From contig SAAX01000009.1 in NCBI GenBank assembly GCA_009929215.1, positions 1 through 55,249 on the forward strand: 55,249 nucleotides of DNA, written 5' to 3'. Positions within the stretch are counted from its first letter, which is position 1. Every line of letters begins with the position of its first letter. Position numbers and translations under genes: made by a program. Below the pieces are notes generated by a model. That model did no database searches. It had not been told where the DNA came from and saw only the letters and a list, made by a program, of their open reading frames with translations. Source of the DNA: Deltaproteobacteria bacterium. GTDB taxonomy: Bacteria > Desulfobacterota > Desulfovibrionia > Desulfovibrionales > Desulfovibrionaceae. Below are positions 24,226 to 32,705 of this stretch, in pieces.

Positions 24226-27200
24226 TTAGCCTATTTCGGTCAGCTTATCAGCCTTGCGCAGATTGACGCAGCAGGCCTTGGATTCAGGAATGGTGGTGTT
24301 GGGATCATAGGCCCCAACGGTCAGCCTGTTGGTGGAGTCGCCGCACTTGGGCGTTGTCCAGCCAAAGGCAAAGGGCATACCCACAAGATGGATTGTTCTG
24401 CCCATAACCGTGAAGGGACGAATGCGCACCGTCACCATGGCGATGGCCTCGCATGTGCCGCGAATGCTCTCAAGAAGGACGCCGTCGCCGTTCTTGATGC
24501 CCTTTTCCTTGGCCAGTTCCGGGCTCATTTCTACATAGAGCTGCGGTTCGGTTTCAAGCAGGTTGGGCACATTGCGCGTTTCACCGCCGCCGCACCAGTG
24601 TTCGGTGAGGCTGTAGGTGGTCAGCACATAGGGGTAGTTGGGGTCAGCCGGTGCGGCAATCTTGTCCATATCAGAGGTATGGAATTTGTACACCGGGCTG
24701 CTCAGCTGTTTGGAGAAGGGGTGGCTTGCCAAAGGCGTTTCCGCAGGCTCGTAGTGCTCGGGGAAAGGCCCGTCGGCAGGGCCAGGGCCAAAGAACTGGG
24801 CATGACCGTCCTTTACCATGATAAAGGGCAGTTTGCCGCCTTCGTTGGCCAAGGGCGGCCAGGGGCCGTCGGGCACGTCGCCCACCCACTTGGTTCCGTC
24901 CCATTCAATAACGGCCTTCTTGGGGTTGAAGGGCTTGCCGTTCACGTCCACAGAGGCGCGGTTATACAGAATGCGGCGGTTCACCGGCCAGCACCACGAC
25001 CAGTTGGGGAACAGGCCAATGTTGGCCTGCATAGGCGTTTGGCTGGTGTTGCGGCGTTTGGACTTGTTGCCTTCTTCTTCTGTCCAGCTGCCAGCGTATA
25101 CCCAGTTGAGCGACGAGGTTGTGCCATCGTCCTTCAGCACGCCAAAGGTCGGCACAAGCTGGCCTCGCTTGTACTGCTTGTCGCCCACCTTGGCATCGGC
25201 CCAGAACAAACCGTTGATACGACGGCTCCATTCTGCGGCGTCAAACTTGTCCGTCCAGTTCATCTTGAGGATGGGATCGGGCAAAGCACCGCCTTCGGCC
25301 TTGTACATTTCGCGCAGCTTGTTGAACAGGGGCACAACGATATCGGCAAAGTGACGAGCTTCGCCGCCGGGCTTAACGCCCTGATCAAACCACTGCAACC
25401 AGCGCCCGCTGTTGCTGATCGTGCCTTCTTTTTCAATGCGGTGGGCCGAGGGCAGCAAGAACACTTCAGTCTTGCAGGCCTTGGGATCCACGCCAGGACG
25501 TTTCCAGTTGTCTGTGGTTTCCGAATTATGCAGTTCGGAACACACAAGCCAGTCCAGCTTGTCCAGCGCGGCGCGCATCTTGTTGGTGTTTGGGAAGCTG
25601 TTCAGCGGGTTTACGCCAAAGATGAAGCCGCCGCGCATCTTGCCCTGATAGACCTTGTCCATGGCAAACATGTACGAGCAGTCTTCGTTTGGTTCCAGCT
25701 TGGGCAGCAGGCTGTAGCAGAATTCATTTTCTGGGGTGGCCTCGTCACCAAACCAGCCCTTGAGCAGGCTTGCAACATACTTGGGCCGGTTGCTCCACCA
25801 GTTGGCGCTGTTGGCCAGTTTGGTCGCAGGCGTATTGGCCTTGTTGTACTCGGCCAGGGTCTGCCACGGAGCGCGCGGAATGGAATTGTAACCAGGAATG
25901 ATATGATACAGCAACGCATGATCTGTGGAACCCTGCACGTTGGGTTCGCCGCGCAGGGCGTTGATACCGCCGCCAGCCACGCCAATATTGCCCAGCAAAA
26001 GCTGGATCAGCGTAGATGTGCGGATGTTCTGCACGCCCACGGTGTGCTGTGTCCAGCCCAGAGCATACAGAATGGTACCGGCCTTGTCCGGCGTGCCGGT
26101 GGCGCAAAATGCCTTGTAGACCTTGAGCAGATTTTCCTGCGAAACGCCCGTAATGTCAGAAACATTCTTGAGCGTGTAGCGGGAATAATGCTGGCGCATC
26201 ATATTGATGACGCAGCGCTCGTTCTTAAAGGTGGGGTCGATGGCAGGCGCACCATCAGCCCCGGTTTCCAGCGCCCACGACTTTTTGTCGTAGGTGCGTG
26301 TGACCGGATCATAGCCGCTGAAAAGGCCATCGTTAAAAGAGTAATCCTTGCCCACCACAAAGGCGGCGTTAGTGTACTTTTCAACGTATTCCTTATGATA
26401 CAGCTTGTTTTCCAGAATGTAACTGACCATACCGCCCAGGAAGGGAATATCCGTACCCGAGCGCAAAGGCACATGGAAGTCGCACCGGGCAGACGTGCGC
26501 GAGAACTTGGGGTCAACGTGCATAAGCACGGCCCCGTTGTCCTTGGCCCGCATAATCCACTTAAAGGCGACAGGATGATGTTCAGCGGCATTACTGCCGA
26601 TAATAAGCACTGCATCGCTATTCTTGATATCGATCCAGTGGTTCGTCATAGCACCGCGTCCGAACGACTCTGCCAGAGCCGCAACAGTGGGGCTGTGTCA
26701 GACCCGTGCCTGGTGGTCCATATGGACAACACCCAGGCCGCGCATGGCTTGATGGATAACGGCGCATTCCTCGTTGGAGGCGTGCGAGGTTCCCATCCAG
26801 AAGATGGTATCAAGACGGTTGACCGTCTGCCCCTTGGCATTCTTGAGAATAAAATCTTTGTCGCGGGTGTCTTTTACCCGGCGGGCGATCTGGGCGAGGG
26901 TCCAATCCCAGTCTTTTTCTACCCAGTGATCGCTGTTGGGCGCGCGGTAAAGCGGCTTTTTCAGACGGTGATCATTGGTGTACATGCTGAAAAGAGCCGC
27001 GCCCTTGGCGCAGAGCGCGCCTTCGTTGACAGGAAAATCGGGGTCGCCTTCTGTCGAAACAAGCTTGCCGTCACGCACATAGGCGATGACCTGGCAGCAT
27101 ACCGAGCAGAACGGACAGACGCTGATAACTTCCTTGGCGCCTTCAATTTTGAGTTTTACGGCGTAAGCCTGGGCCTCGCCCAGGTCGAAGCCCAACTGCC

Positions 27201-27264
27201 CCAATGAGAGGCAGAGAACCCCTGCACCGACGCCCTTGAGGAAACTCCTCCGGGTGCTCTTCAT
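24226..27264 (-). CDS. fdhA: Selenocysteine formate dehydrogenase catalytic subunit FdhA
   Basis: FdhA oxidises formate to CO2 in the periplasm at a molybdenum or tungsten bis-MGD site. The gene spans an in-frame TGA (26698-26700) at codon 189, read as selenocysteine; the flanking HQARV-U-HSPTVAALAESFGRGAMTNHW is the classic active site, with the conserved His after Sec. Read through, the protein is 1012 residues, normal for the family. It has a twin-arginine signal (TRRSFLK, residues 4-10) and a [4Fe-4S] motif at C50, C53, C57 and C85. An AAGGAG site precedes the ATG. No selenocysteine machinery gene is in the window. Confidence 0.95.
26655..26700 (-). promoter_or_regulatory. Selenocysteine UGA codon with candidate bacterial SECIS
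   Basis: The UGA at 26700-26698 is followed in the mRNA by a short hairpin: UUGC (17-20 nt counted from the U of UGA) pairs with GCAG (28-31), leaving the loop GGCUCUG. Spacing and loop resemble the SECIS of E. coli fdnG and fdhF. The hairpin is short, so pairing should be checked by folding. Confidence 0.6.
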
Positions 27265-27370
27265 GATGGTACTCCTTTTTTTAGCCCGCCGTACCGGGAA
27301 AAAAGCCGAGATTCAGCTCTTACCGACACCTGTCAGGCTGCGTCATAAACAATGATGGAGATTTGTTATC

Positions 27371-27419
27371 ACCATACTCAAAAAAACGTGATGTCGCAAG
27401 ATAGTTACATTTTTTTGAG
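27371..27419 (-). promoter_or_regulatory. Candidate fdhA promoter overlapped by a dyad
   Basis: On the minus strand TTGCGA (27399-27394) and TATGGT (27376-27371) are 17 bp apart, about 107 bp before fdhA. A dyad with perfect 10-bp arms (CTCAAAAAAA at 27377-27386, TTTTTTTGAG at 27410-27419) covers the spacer and -35 box. It could bind a regulator or form a hairpin. Confidence 0.45.
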
Positions 27420-27620
27420 CGGAACTGGCCAGATTTGTGAGCTTTTTCCCAATCAACAAACTTTGCATGCCATTTCAAAGTGATGGAGAATATGATATAG
27501 AAAATTGCGCACACAAACAGCTCATATGAATGCATACTTTTATCATTATTATTGCTGAAATAATTATACTTTTTTCTTTAAAATTAACTTTGCCTGGGGC
27601 TATTTGTCTTTCTATTGCGC

Positions 27621-27651
27621 AAAAAAGACCAACTGCACAGGCAGCTGGTCT
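27621..27651 (-). terminator. Terminator of the tetR-nucleotidyltransferase pair
   Basis: The arms AGACCA-CTGC and GCAG-TGGTCT (one mismatch, 4-nt loop) give a six-T run on the minus strand. It lies about 150 bp past the nucleotidyltransferase stop. Confidence 0.65.
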
Positions 27652-27800
27652 AAAAATATTTGCCGCAAAAAATCCCTGTTGACTCTTTAACGGATGACTC
27701 CGGGGGTATTTGTGCCGATAGGGTATGGCTCTGCACCAAAGGAATCAGCTCCAATATCTTGTAAAAAATCAACAATAATTATTCATTATTGTGTAGTTTC

Positions 27801-28520
27801 CTATTCTTCACCATGATACGTGCTGACTGTTTGCAAAACAGTGCTGCACCAATGCAGCAACATATCAAATGCCTCGCTTTGCGAATGGCTAGCCAACCAC
27901 AACGGAATATCAATCCCGGCCGTAATAATCTCTTTATCTATGCCTTCAAGGCGGGACAACAGTTTTCTTTTGCTACAACAGTACTCGCCAGTTGCAATAC
28001 AATGCTGTACCTGCATAACAAAAAATGCTGCCTTGTATGCTTGTTGCAAAATCATTTGTCTGTCGTCTGCCGCAGCGTACAGATACGAGTGCGTGAGTAT
28101 ATGCAAAAGCCCAGATGCACCAATTCTGGCAGATTCTGCTGCATCGCTGACAGACAAGGCAGGAAGAAAATTCTCCAGCTTGCCAAAACAATCAACCGTA
28201 TCTTTTTGAAATGCAAAAAGTTCGTGTCTTGGCCAGTTACGCATATCTGCCACGCTGCCCAAAAAGCCACAGGCTTTATGCCCTTCTGGCATGGCGTGCG
28301 CAATGGCGCGATAGGTATCAAGATCATCGAGCGCAACACTCTCCAGCAGCACAACCACATCAATGTCACTGTTTTCTGTAGCCTCGCTCCGCCGGTAACT
28401 TCCCTGAATCCCAAGATAACACAGCCGTACACCAAAAGCCTGTTGTAGTAGTGGCAAAAGCTCGGCCATCCATGTGTCTGCATTAATCACAGCTTGCTCC
28501 AATTTTTTCATACCTTTCAT
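27801..28520 (-). CDS. Nucleotidyltransferase-domain protein
   Basis: This 239-residue protein has the polymerase-beta-type nucleotidyltransferase motif GSYRRSEATENSDIDVVVL (about residues 40-58), with the GS and the DxD pair that binds metal. The C-terminal half is helical and may be HEPN- or KNTase-like. It may modify a nucleotide, drug or RNA; the target is unknown. Its start overlaps the end of the tetR gene, so they are translationally coupled. ATG at 28520, ATG at 28511 and a GTG at 28490 with a GGAG before it are all possible starts. Its base composition is more AT-rich than that of its neighbours. Confidence 0.75.
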   Translation of the reverse strand: MKGMKKLEQAVINADTWMAELLPLLQQAFGVRLCYLGIQGSYRRSEATENSDIDVVVLLESVALDDLDTYRAIAHAMPEGHKACGFLGSVADMRNWPRHELFAFQKDTVDCFGKLENFLPALSVSDAAESARIGASGLLHILTHSYLYAAADDRQMILQQAYKAAFFVMQVQHCIATGEYCCSKRKLLSRLEGIDKEIITAGIDIPLWLASHSQSEAFDMLLHWCSTVLQTVSTYHGEE

Positions 28521-29127
28521 AAAGATAACTGAGCTGGCCTTCTGCAACACCCAGGGCCTTTTCTGCAACGTAGGCAAGAGCTCGGGCTTTTTGCAGCCGC
28601 TGTTGGCTGTTCCAGTCAAAGGCCGACCCCTGCAGCAAAAATTCTGACGCGGCAAGCAAAATTTCCATGCATTCCTGCGGATATTCTGTGTTGAACGTGC
28701 CTTCGCGTATCCCCTGGCGCACTATGTCTGCCAGAATGGGCGAAAGCCGCAAAACAATGGAGGCCATTATTCTTTGGTGCATATCGCCATTGCCCACGGC
28801 TTGGGTTTCCCTTTCCAGGCGGTCGCAAAATTCCCTGTCTCGACCTGCACCAGAAAGAATGCGAAACATTTTTTCGTGCGCAGTGAGGTGTTGCATTTCT
28901 GCAACACCCTGAACCGCAGTAATTTCTGCATCAATATACCTTGCAATTACAGCATCCATCAGGGCTTCCTTGGACGCAAAATAGTGATAGAATGTTCCCT
29001 TGGCGATGTTCAGCATTGCAAGAATATCATTGATAGTACTGCAGACGTAGCCTTTTGTCGTAAACAAACCTTCGGCAGCGGCAAGTATCTCGGCCTTGCG
29101 CTCGCCGTGTTCCTTGATGATGCGCAT
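28483..29127 (-). CDS. TetR-family transcriptional regulator
   Basis: This 214-residue repressor has the TetR helix-turn-helix at the N-terminus: RKAEILAAAEGLFTTKGYVCSTINDILAMLNIAKGTFYHYF (about residues 10-50), including the family TFYHYF signature. The rest is the ligand-binding helical domain. It lies next to a perfect palindromic operator and probably represses its own operon with the nucleotidyltransferase. The ligand is unknown. The start has a weak GGGGG-type ribosome-binding site. Confidence 0.9.
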   Translation of the reverse strand: MRIIKEHGERKAEILAAAEGLFTTKGYVCSTINDILAMLNIAKGTFYHYFASKEALMDAVIARYIDAEITAVQGVAEMQHLTAHEKMFRILSGAGRDREFCDRLERETQAVGNGDMHQRIMASIVLRLSPILADIVRQGIREGTFNTEYPQECMEILLAASEFLLQGSAFDWNSQQRLQKARALAYVAEKALGVAEGQLSYLYERYEKIGASCD

Positions 29128-29139
29128 GCGCGCCCCCTT

Positions 29140-29162
29140 TGTAGACCGACGGTCGGTCTACA
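29140..29162 (-). promoter_or_regulatory. Perfect 23-bp TetR-type operator
   Basis: The half-site TGTAGACCGAC is repeated in reverse around a single central base pair. It lies 13 bp before the tetR start and touches the -10 box. The GACCGAC/GTCGGTC core is common among operators of TetR-family regulators. Confidence 0.75.
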
Positions 29163-29189
29163 TCTAACGGGCAATGCTTTTCGCGTCAA
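29161..29189 (-). promoter_or_regulatory. Candidate promoter of the tetR operon
   Basis: On the minus strand TTGACG (29189-29184) and TAGATG (29166-29161) are 17 bp apart. The operator palindrome overlaps the end of the -10 box and the start site, consistent with self-repression. Confidence 0.5.
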
Positions 29190-29232
29190 CAGGCGCTCTC
29201 CAAACAGCAGCCGCTCCCTGGAGCTGTTGCAT

Positions 29233-29266
29233 AAAAAAAGAGGCCCAGAAATTTTCTGAGCCTCTC
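29233..29266 (-). terminator. Terminator of the FmdE-MoeA fusion gene
   Basis: The hairpin pairs AGAGGC with GCCTCT and CAGAAA with TTTCTG, and a seven-T run follows on the minus strand. It lies about 37 bp past the stop codon. Confidence 0.82.
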
Positions 29267-29302
29267 GATTTTGCATGTCCGCCTTTACACAAGGCGTAGT
29301 AA

Positions 29303-30991
29303 TTATTTGCCAAACCAGCACTTGGGATAGGTGCAGGTATGGCACGACAGGCAGTAACCGCCCTCGCCCATGCGGGCAGCCTCGGCGCGGGTGAGCCCAC
29401 GGCCTGCCAGCATGCGCGGCAGCACCAGATCGAGGAAGGTGGTTTTGTAATACAGGGCGCAGGCGGGCACGCCCAGCACCTGCATGTCGCCCTGCGGGCC
29501 GGGTATGCGGCCCATGAGGCTCATGGTTCCGGGCAGCACGGGCACGCCGTGCAGCACATCGGTAAGGCCCGCCTCAACCAGTGCCTGACGGGTCACGTCA
29601 TCTGGGTCAACCGAAAGACCGCCAGTGGTGATCAACAGGTCTGCCCCGGCCTCGCGCATGGCGGCCACAGAGGCGCGCATCATGGCCTTGTCATCGGGCA
29701 CGATGTCGGTACGCACCACCGTGCAGTCGAGCATGCTTACCTTGGCAGTGATGACGGAAATAAACTTGTCTTCAATAATACCCTGAAACACCTCGGTGCC
29801 GGTCACCAGAATGCCCACGCGGGCCTTGCGCAGGGGCAGCACGCGGAACAGCGGCCCGCCTTCCAGCGCTTCCAGAGCCTGTGCCATGCGCTCGCGGGTG
29901 ATGTACAGCGGAATGGCGCGCGTGCCGCACAGCGGAGCTCCTTCCTTAACCAGCGTGCCATCCTGACGCGAGGCAACCATGACCTCGGGCACAAGGTTGA
30001 AGCGCGTCATGCGCTCCACATCCACACAAAACAGACCGTTGCAAGCAGCCTTAAAATCTATCTTGCCCTCGTGGGGCGGCAATTCGTAGGTCACGCCCTC
30101 GCCAGCCATGCGGCGAGCAAAAGATTCTGCGGCTTCGTTTTCGTGAACCTGTGCCTGCGGGGCGCTGGACTGGGGCTGCCCGGCAGTATCGTCCACAATA
30201 GCCACGTTGAAGCGGCCCATCTGCTGCAAACGACAGATATCGCCTACCGAAATGCGCTGCCCGGCCTTGAATTCCGGCCCCTTGAACTGACCGGGGTCAA
30301 TGCGCGTCATATCGTGGGCCACGGCTTTGCCCACGGCTTCTTCCACCGGCACAACACGCACACCAGCGGCGGCCTTGTGATGCTCGGCGGCAAGAGCCTG
30401 ACAGTCTTCCTTGAGCTCTCGCCGCGCCAAAACATAGGGGGCCTCGCCCTGACAACCCCGGCATACGGGGCCGTCTTCCACAGGGTAGGCCTCGCCGCAC
30501 ACGGGGCAGCAGAGTATGCGCGTCATGGGCTTGTGCCCAATAAAACGGCGCTTCACCGTGATGGGTTCCACCTTGCAAATGGTATCGCCTGCGGCTTCAA
30601 TCTCTGATTCCAGCAGGTCAATATCCTGATCTTTCTTGGCCTTTTCTTTAAAGAACCAGGCCTTGAGCTCGGGATAGGCGGCCATTTTCACCGGGTCGAG
30701 GCTCACGCGCACGCCCTCGCCCGTGTACTTATCAAACAGCGAAACCGCGTAACGCCCCAGATTGTGAATCTTCATCCAGTTGTTGCCGATGCTGCACAGG
30801 GTCAGTAGCTGCACGGCATCGGGCAGGCACTTGCCAGATTCTACCACGGCTTCAAACAGCGTACCCTCGGGCAGATGCCGCTTGGCCAGCTCAACCATAT
30901 AGCCGCCCACAAGCAGACCGGGGGCGGCATACCCATGAAAATTTTCTGCCAGCTGATGAAATTCCTTAAACGTATAAGCCCCAATATCCAT
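29303..30991 (-). CDS. FmdE-MoeA-like fusion protein
   Basis: This 562-residue protein joins two parts. Residues about 10-165 resemble the FmdE domain (FHGYAAPGLLVGGYM, a helical and cysteine-containing module), with a zinc-knuckle stretch CPVCGEAYPVEDGPVCRGC near 161-179. Residues about 210-540 resemble MoeA/molybdopterin-binding proteins (VGILVTGTEVFQG, ITTGGLSVDPDD). The tail ends CLSCHTCTYPKCWFGK, a CX2CX2CX4C metal-type motif. MoeA inserts molybdenum into molybdopterin; a delivery role to formate dehydrogenase is inferred from position. It follows mobA on the same strand by 176 bp. Confidence 0.82.
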   Translation of the reverse strand: MDIGAYTFKEFHQLAENFHGYAAPGLLVGGYMVELAKRHLPEGTLFEAVVESGKCLPDAVQLLTLCSIGNNWMKIHNLGRYAVSLFDKYTGEGVRVSLDPVKMAAYPELKAWFFKEKAKKDQDIDLLESEIEAAGDTICKVEPITVKRRFIGHKPMTRILCCPVCGEAYPVEDGPVCRGCQGEAPYVLARRELKEDCQALAAEHHKAAAGVRVVPVEEAVGKAVAHDMTRIDPGQFKGPEFKAGQRISVGDICRLQQMGRFNVAIVDDTAGQPQSSAPQAQVHENEAAESFARRMAGEGVTYELPPHEGKIDFKAACNGLFCVDVERMTRFNLVPEVMVASRQDGTLVKEGAPLCGTRAIPLYITRERMAQALEALEGGPLFRVLPLRKARVGILVTGTEVFQGIIEDKFISVITAKVSMLDCTVVRTDIVPDDKAMMRASVAAMREAGADLLITTGGLSVDPDDVTRQALVEAGLTDVLHGVPVLPGTMSLMGRIPGPQGDMQVLGVPACALYYKTTFLDLVLPRMLAGRGLTRAEAARMGEGGYCLSCHTCTYPKCWFGK

Positions 30992-31167
30992 GTCTGCTCC
31001 AGAGCGCCGCTGGCCCCCAAGGGTGCGCCATTGGCAATGTTGTTCGCGCGCTGTTCGTTCCGCTTTCCGGGCAGACGCGCAACCGCGCCGGGCAGCAAAT
31101 ATTGCAGACGGCCAGTTTGAGGCCGCAGACTATCACGTTTGTATAAAATATCGTGAGCAGAAAAACA

Positions 31168-31791
31168 TTAAAGATATGCGCCAAGAATATCCAGCACCCT
31201 TTTTACGTCTTCCGGGCGGTTGAGATTCACAAAAGGGCGTGACTCTTCAGCGTTGTAGGGCAAACGCCACTGGTTTTGCTGCGGCACAACACAATTAAGA
31301 CGGCCGCCGGGCATGGCAAGCCAGCATTCAAACAGGGGCAGGGATGCGGTTTCGTACACGGCGGCAAGGGCCTCTGGCCTGCCGCTGGCCGCATCCTCAT
31401 AGAGCGTGGCCAGCGTGCCCGCCGGAGCCGCCGCGCGCGCTGCCAAAAGTCTGCGCAGGGTGGGGGCGTCCATAAGAGGCATGTCGCACGAGAGTGCCAG
31501 CACCGCCGCAAATCCTTGGGCCTGTGCCGCTCTTAAGGCCGCCAGTATGCCCGCAGCCGGGCCTTGGTCGGGCTTGGCATCAAACAGGCAGTCGTAGCCG
31601 CTGCGCGGGGCATCTGACCGGCACGAAACCCAGCACCGGGGCAGCAGGTCGGCCAGCAGAGCATGGGTGCGGGCCAAAAGGTCGGGCTTGTCGGCCCCGT
31701 ACACACGCAACAGGGCTTTGTCGTGCCCCATGCGGGTAGAAAGCCCCCCTGCCAGCACAACACCAGCCACCCTGCCCTGCAAATGATCCAT
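31168..31791 (-). CDS. mobA: Molybdenum cofactor guanylyltransferase MobA
   Basis: MobA joins GMP to molybdopterin to make the MGD form used by formate dehydrogenase. The 207-residue protein has the family signature GVVLAGGLSTRMGHDKALL near the N-terminus (about residues 9-27) and LSCDMPLMD with the catalytic aspartate. The frame runs upstream to 32370, but the ATG at 31791 with an AGGAGA site gives the normal length. It starts 66 bp from the divergent transglutaminase-like gene. It probably forms one unit with the FmdE-MoeA gene. Confidence 0.92.
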   Translation of the reverse strand: MDHLQGRVAGVVLAGGLSTRMGHDKALLRVYGADKPDLLARTHALLADLLPRCWVSCRSDAPRSGYDCLFDAKPDQGPAAGILAALRAAQAQGFAAVLALSCDMPLMDAPTLRRLLAARAAAPAGTLATLYEDAASGRPEALAAVYETASLPLFECWLAMPGGRLNCVVPQQNQWRLPYNAEESRPFVNLNRPEDVKRVLDILGAYL

Positions 31792-31822
31792 TCTGTCTCC
31801 TGCCTCGGGCGCGCCCCGGCTT

Positions 31823-31851
31823 TTGCGCATGACCTGTGACCATGATATAAT
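31823..31851 (+). promoter_or_regulatory. Near-consensus promoter placed for a leaderless mRNA
   Basis: TTGCGC (31823-31828) and a perfect TATAAT (31846-31851) are 17 bp apart. The expected start point, about 7 nt after the -10 box, falls on the ATG at 31858, so the transcript would have no leader or only a nucleotide or two. No ribosome-binding site is present. Confidence 0.6.
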
Positions 31852-31857
31852 TTTACA

Positions 31858-32487
31858 ATGATGCACCAAATCCACCCCGCACTGCAAGCCTGCCTGGGCA
31901 AGTCGGAAATCATTGATTTCCATTGTCCCGCCGTGCGCACCAAGGCCGCCAGCCTTGCCGCAGAATGCGTTTCGGAACTGGAGCTGATAGAAAAAACCTA
32001 TGCCTTTGTGCGCGACGGCATCGCCCACTCCATAGACTGTGGGGGGACGGCCGTTACCTGCCGCGCCTCGGATGTGCTGCGCGTGGGGCACGGCCTGTGC
32101 TACGCCAAGGCCCACCTTTTGGCGGCTCTGCTGCGCGCCAATGGCATTGCCACAGGCTTTTGCTACCAACTGCTGGGACTGGCCGACGAGCACGACCCGC
32201 AGCGGGTGTTGCACGGGCTCAACGCCGTATGGCTCGCAGACCGTCAGCGCTGGCATCGCGTGGATGCCAGGGGCAACAAGCCCGGTGTGGACGCGCAGTT
32301 TCTGCCCCACGGGCCAGAGCAGCTGGCCTTTGCCGTGCACCCGCAGTACGGCGAGGTGGATTATCCCCATATTTTTGCCGAGCCTGACCCCGGCGTGGTG
32401 GCGCTGCTGCTGTCACCCCTTATCCCGCAGGCCCAGCATACGCTGGATCGGGTACTGCCCATGTTGCCGCAGGGCCTCGCCCGATAG
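31858..32487 (+). CDS. Transglutaminase-like cysteine protease-fold protein
   Basis: This 209-residue protein has the transglutaminase-like catalytic order: cysteine in GHGLCYAKAHLLAALLRANG, histidine in HGLNAVWL, and aspartate in RWHRVDARGNKPGVD. It has no signal peptide, so it is cytoplasmic. Such proteins act as peptidases or amidotransferases; the substrate is unknown. The start is ATGATG at 31858; there is no ribosome-binding site, and the promoter at 31823-31851 ends just before it. Confidence 0.82.
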   Translation: MMHQIHPALQACLGKSEIIDFHCPAVRTKAASLAAECVSELELIEKTYAFVRDGIAHSIDCGGTAVTCRASDVLRVGHGLCYAKAHLLAALLRANGIATGFCYQLLGLADEHDPQRVLHGLNAVWLADRQRWHRVDARGNKPGVDAQFLPHGPEQLAFAVHPQYGEVDYPHIFAEPDPGVVALLLSPLIPQAQHTLDRVLPMLPQGLAR

Positions 32488-32705
32488 ACGGGGCAGCCAC
32501 GCCATTATCAGGTCTGCCTTTCGCCAGGTTGCACCGTTTGCACGGCACATTGTTGAGTAACTTGCGGCTGATCGGCCCGCAGAGCGCATTGTGCCGCGTG
32601 CGCGCATCTGCTATGATCTGCCCCGCCGCAGGTCTAGGGCCTCGGCGCAAAAGCCTTCACGCAGCGAACCGCACCAAGGATACCCACAGTCGCAACGGAG
32701 AACGC

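Larger units (their letters stand above)
27265..27800. other. AT-rich intergenic region upstream of fdhA
   Basis: About 536 bp without a supported gene. It holds the candidate fdhA promoter and dyad at 27371-27419, a long AT-rich middle, and the terminator of the nucleotidyltransferase gene at 27621-27651. A 71-codon minus-strand frame at 27320-27535 has no ribosome-binding site and overlaps the promoter, so it is not called. Confidence 0.5.

Noticed and set aside
24064-27207. A 1047-codon plus-strand open frame opposite fdhA
   Set aside because: Same codon-bias shadow as above. The sense strand encodes an unmistakable formate dehydrogenase with selenocysteine.
24226-27264. fdhA as a pseudogene or two separate genes
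   Set aside because: The only interruption is TGA at the known selenocysteine site, the frame is intact on both sides, and the surrounding residues are the conserved active site.
27320-27535. A 71-codon minus-strand frame upstream of fdhA
   Set aside because: It lies over the predicted fdhA promoter and dyad, has no ribosome-binding site, and resembles translated AT-rich spacer.
29303-29360. A heme c motif (CLSCH) at the end of the FmdE-MoeA protein
   Set aside because: The protein has no signal peptide and would be cytoplasmic, where heme c is not attached. The cysteines fit a CX2CX2CX4C metal motif better.
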